A stretch of 22,240 bases of DNA, taken from NCBI GenBank assembly GCA_030641695.1, contig DAOWGY010000112.1, positions 1-22,240 of the forward strand. Reading direction: 5' to 3'. Source of the stretch: Gammaproteobacteria bacterium (lineage in GTDB: Bacteria > Pseudomonadota > Gammaproteobacteria > Steroidobacterales > Woeseiaceae). This document shows, one piece after another, positions 21,674 to 22,240 of this stretch; positions within the stretch are counted from its first letter, which is position 1, and each line of letters opens with the position of its first letter. The position numbers were made by a program, and so were the translations under genes. The notes under the pieces were generated by a model. The model saw nothing but the letters and a program-made list of their open reading frames with translations, was not told the origin of the DNA and ran no database searches.

Positions 21674-22240
21674 ATGAAACGATTTCGCCGTTATATCGTC
21701 GCCGGAATCCTCGTCTGGTTGCCACTCGGCTTGACGATACTGCTACTGCGGTTCGCGATCGGCCTCATGGACCGTTCGTTGCTGCTGCTACCGCCACAAT
21801 ACCGGCCCGAGGCACTGCTCGGGTTTCACATCCCCGGGCTCGGCGCCGTTTTGACCATCGTCCTGCTGCTTCTGACCGGCGTGCTGGCAGCAAATTTCGT
21901 GGGCCGCGCGTTCATGGGTGGCTGGGAATCGTTGATGGACCGAATCCCGGTCGTTCGTTCGATTTACTCGGCGGCCAAGAATTTTGCGGAAATCGTGTTC
22001 TCCGATTCGAGTAATGCGTTCAAGAACGTATTGCTGGTCGAGTATCCACGCAAGGGCATTTACAGCATCGCATTCCAGACATCGTCGCAGCTCGGTGAGG
22101 TGCAGGGCCGAACCGGCGAGGAGGTCGTGGGCTGTTTCGTTCCGACCACGCCGAACCCGACCTCGGGCTTCATCATCATCGTGCCTAAAAAAGACGTGAC
22201 GGTGCTCGATATGGACGTGGATGAGGCGCTCAGGATGATC
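21674..22240 (+). CDS. DUF502-family membrane protein (partial, runs off the window)
   Basis: A frame open from the ATG at 21674 to the window end encodes at least 189 residues. The protein starts MKRFRRYIVAGILVWLPLGL. Two membrane helices at about 8-30 and 54-78 are followed by the DUF502 core: IPVVRSIYSAAKNFAEIVFS (91-110), YPRKGIYSIAFQT (124-136) and FVPTTPNPTSGFIIIVP (155-171). DUF502 proteins are about 200-220 residues, so the C-terminus is just outside. The function is unknown. It lies 9 bp after the FmdB gene, without a visible shine-dalgarno, suggesting translation coupled to that gene. Confidence 0.92.
   Translation, partial: MKRFRRYIVAGILVWLPLGLTILLLRFAIGLMDRSLLLLPPQYRPEALLGFHIPGLGAVLTIVLLLLTGVLAANFVGRAFMGGWESLMDRIPVVRSIYSAAKNFAEIVFSDSSNAFKNVLLVEYPRKGIYSIAFQTSSQLGEVQGRTGEEVVGCFVPTTPNPTSGFIIIVPKKDVTVLDMDVDEALRMI

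Noticed and set aside
1..22240. tRNA, rRNA, CRISPR array, riboswitch, integrase or insertion sequence
   Set aside because: None was recognised on either strand; intergenic gaps are short and accounted for by promoters or the REPIN-like repeats.

Overview
The window looks like chromosomal DNA of a gammaproteobacterium with a moderately high GC content. The right half carries a backbone known from that class: pilS/pilR beside sucCD, then nadE, then bamD facing rluD-pgeF-clpB (the order also found in Escherichia coli), then an FmdB zinc-ribbon gene and a DUF502 gene. The genus cannot be fixed from the sequence. A relative of the Xanthomonadales or Woeseiaceae is possible but is only an inference. 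No tRNA, rRNA, CRISPR array, integrase or insertion sequence was seen.

Left part (1-5467): a surface-glycan region. On the minus strand are a multi-pass membrane protein of the LPG-synthase/flippase-like family and, 20 bp downstream, the N-terminal part of a hexapeptide acyltransferase that appears to be cut by an in-frame stop. Divergently transcribed is a plus-strand operon: rfbB, rfbA, a PLP-dependent sugar aminotransferase and a SAM methyltransferase. RfbA and RfbB give dTDP-4-keto-6-deoxyglucose. rfbC and rfbD, which would make rhamnose, are absent and the aminotransferase follows directly, so the expected product is a dTDP-4-amino-4,6-dideoxyhexose, possibly methylated later.

Middle (5472-12161): six tightly packed minus-strand genes. 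pilS and pilR (sensor kinase and sigma-54 activator of type IV pili) are followed with overlapping or nearly touching ends by a DPM1/ArnC-like GT2 glycosyltransferase, a methyltransferase with a C-terminal membrane segment, a GT4 glycosyltransferase and a FemAB/BioF2-like GNAT acyltransferase. This operon meets the rfbBA operon tail to tail with 4 bp between stop codons. The arrangement suggests a glycan pathway whose transcription is coupled to the pilus regulators. Whether the glycan goes onto pilin, O-antigen or exopolysaccharide cannot be read from the window.

Right part (12308-22240): sucC-sucD-nadE form a plus-strand operon. nadE and bamD converge and share the bases of one CTAG as their stop codons. 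bamD and rluD diverge from a 55-bp gap; rluD and pgeF overlap by 4 bp. clpB is flanked on both sides by a nested palindrome of 57-bp core (REPIN-like). The two copies differ by paired substitutions that keep the stems. The upstream copy abuts a good heat-shock (sigma-32) promoter candidate for clpB. The window ends inside the DUF502 gene.

No stretch over 300 bases lacks a gene. The longest gap is 1336-1553, which holds candidate divergent promoters and a cluster of GCTGTGC/AGCTGT inverted repeats.
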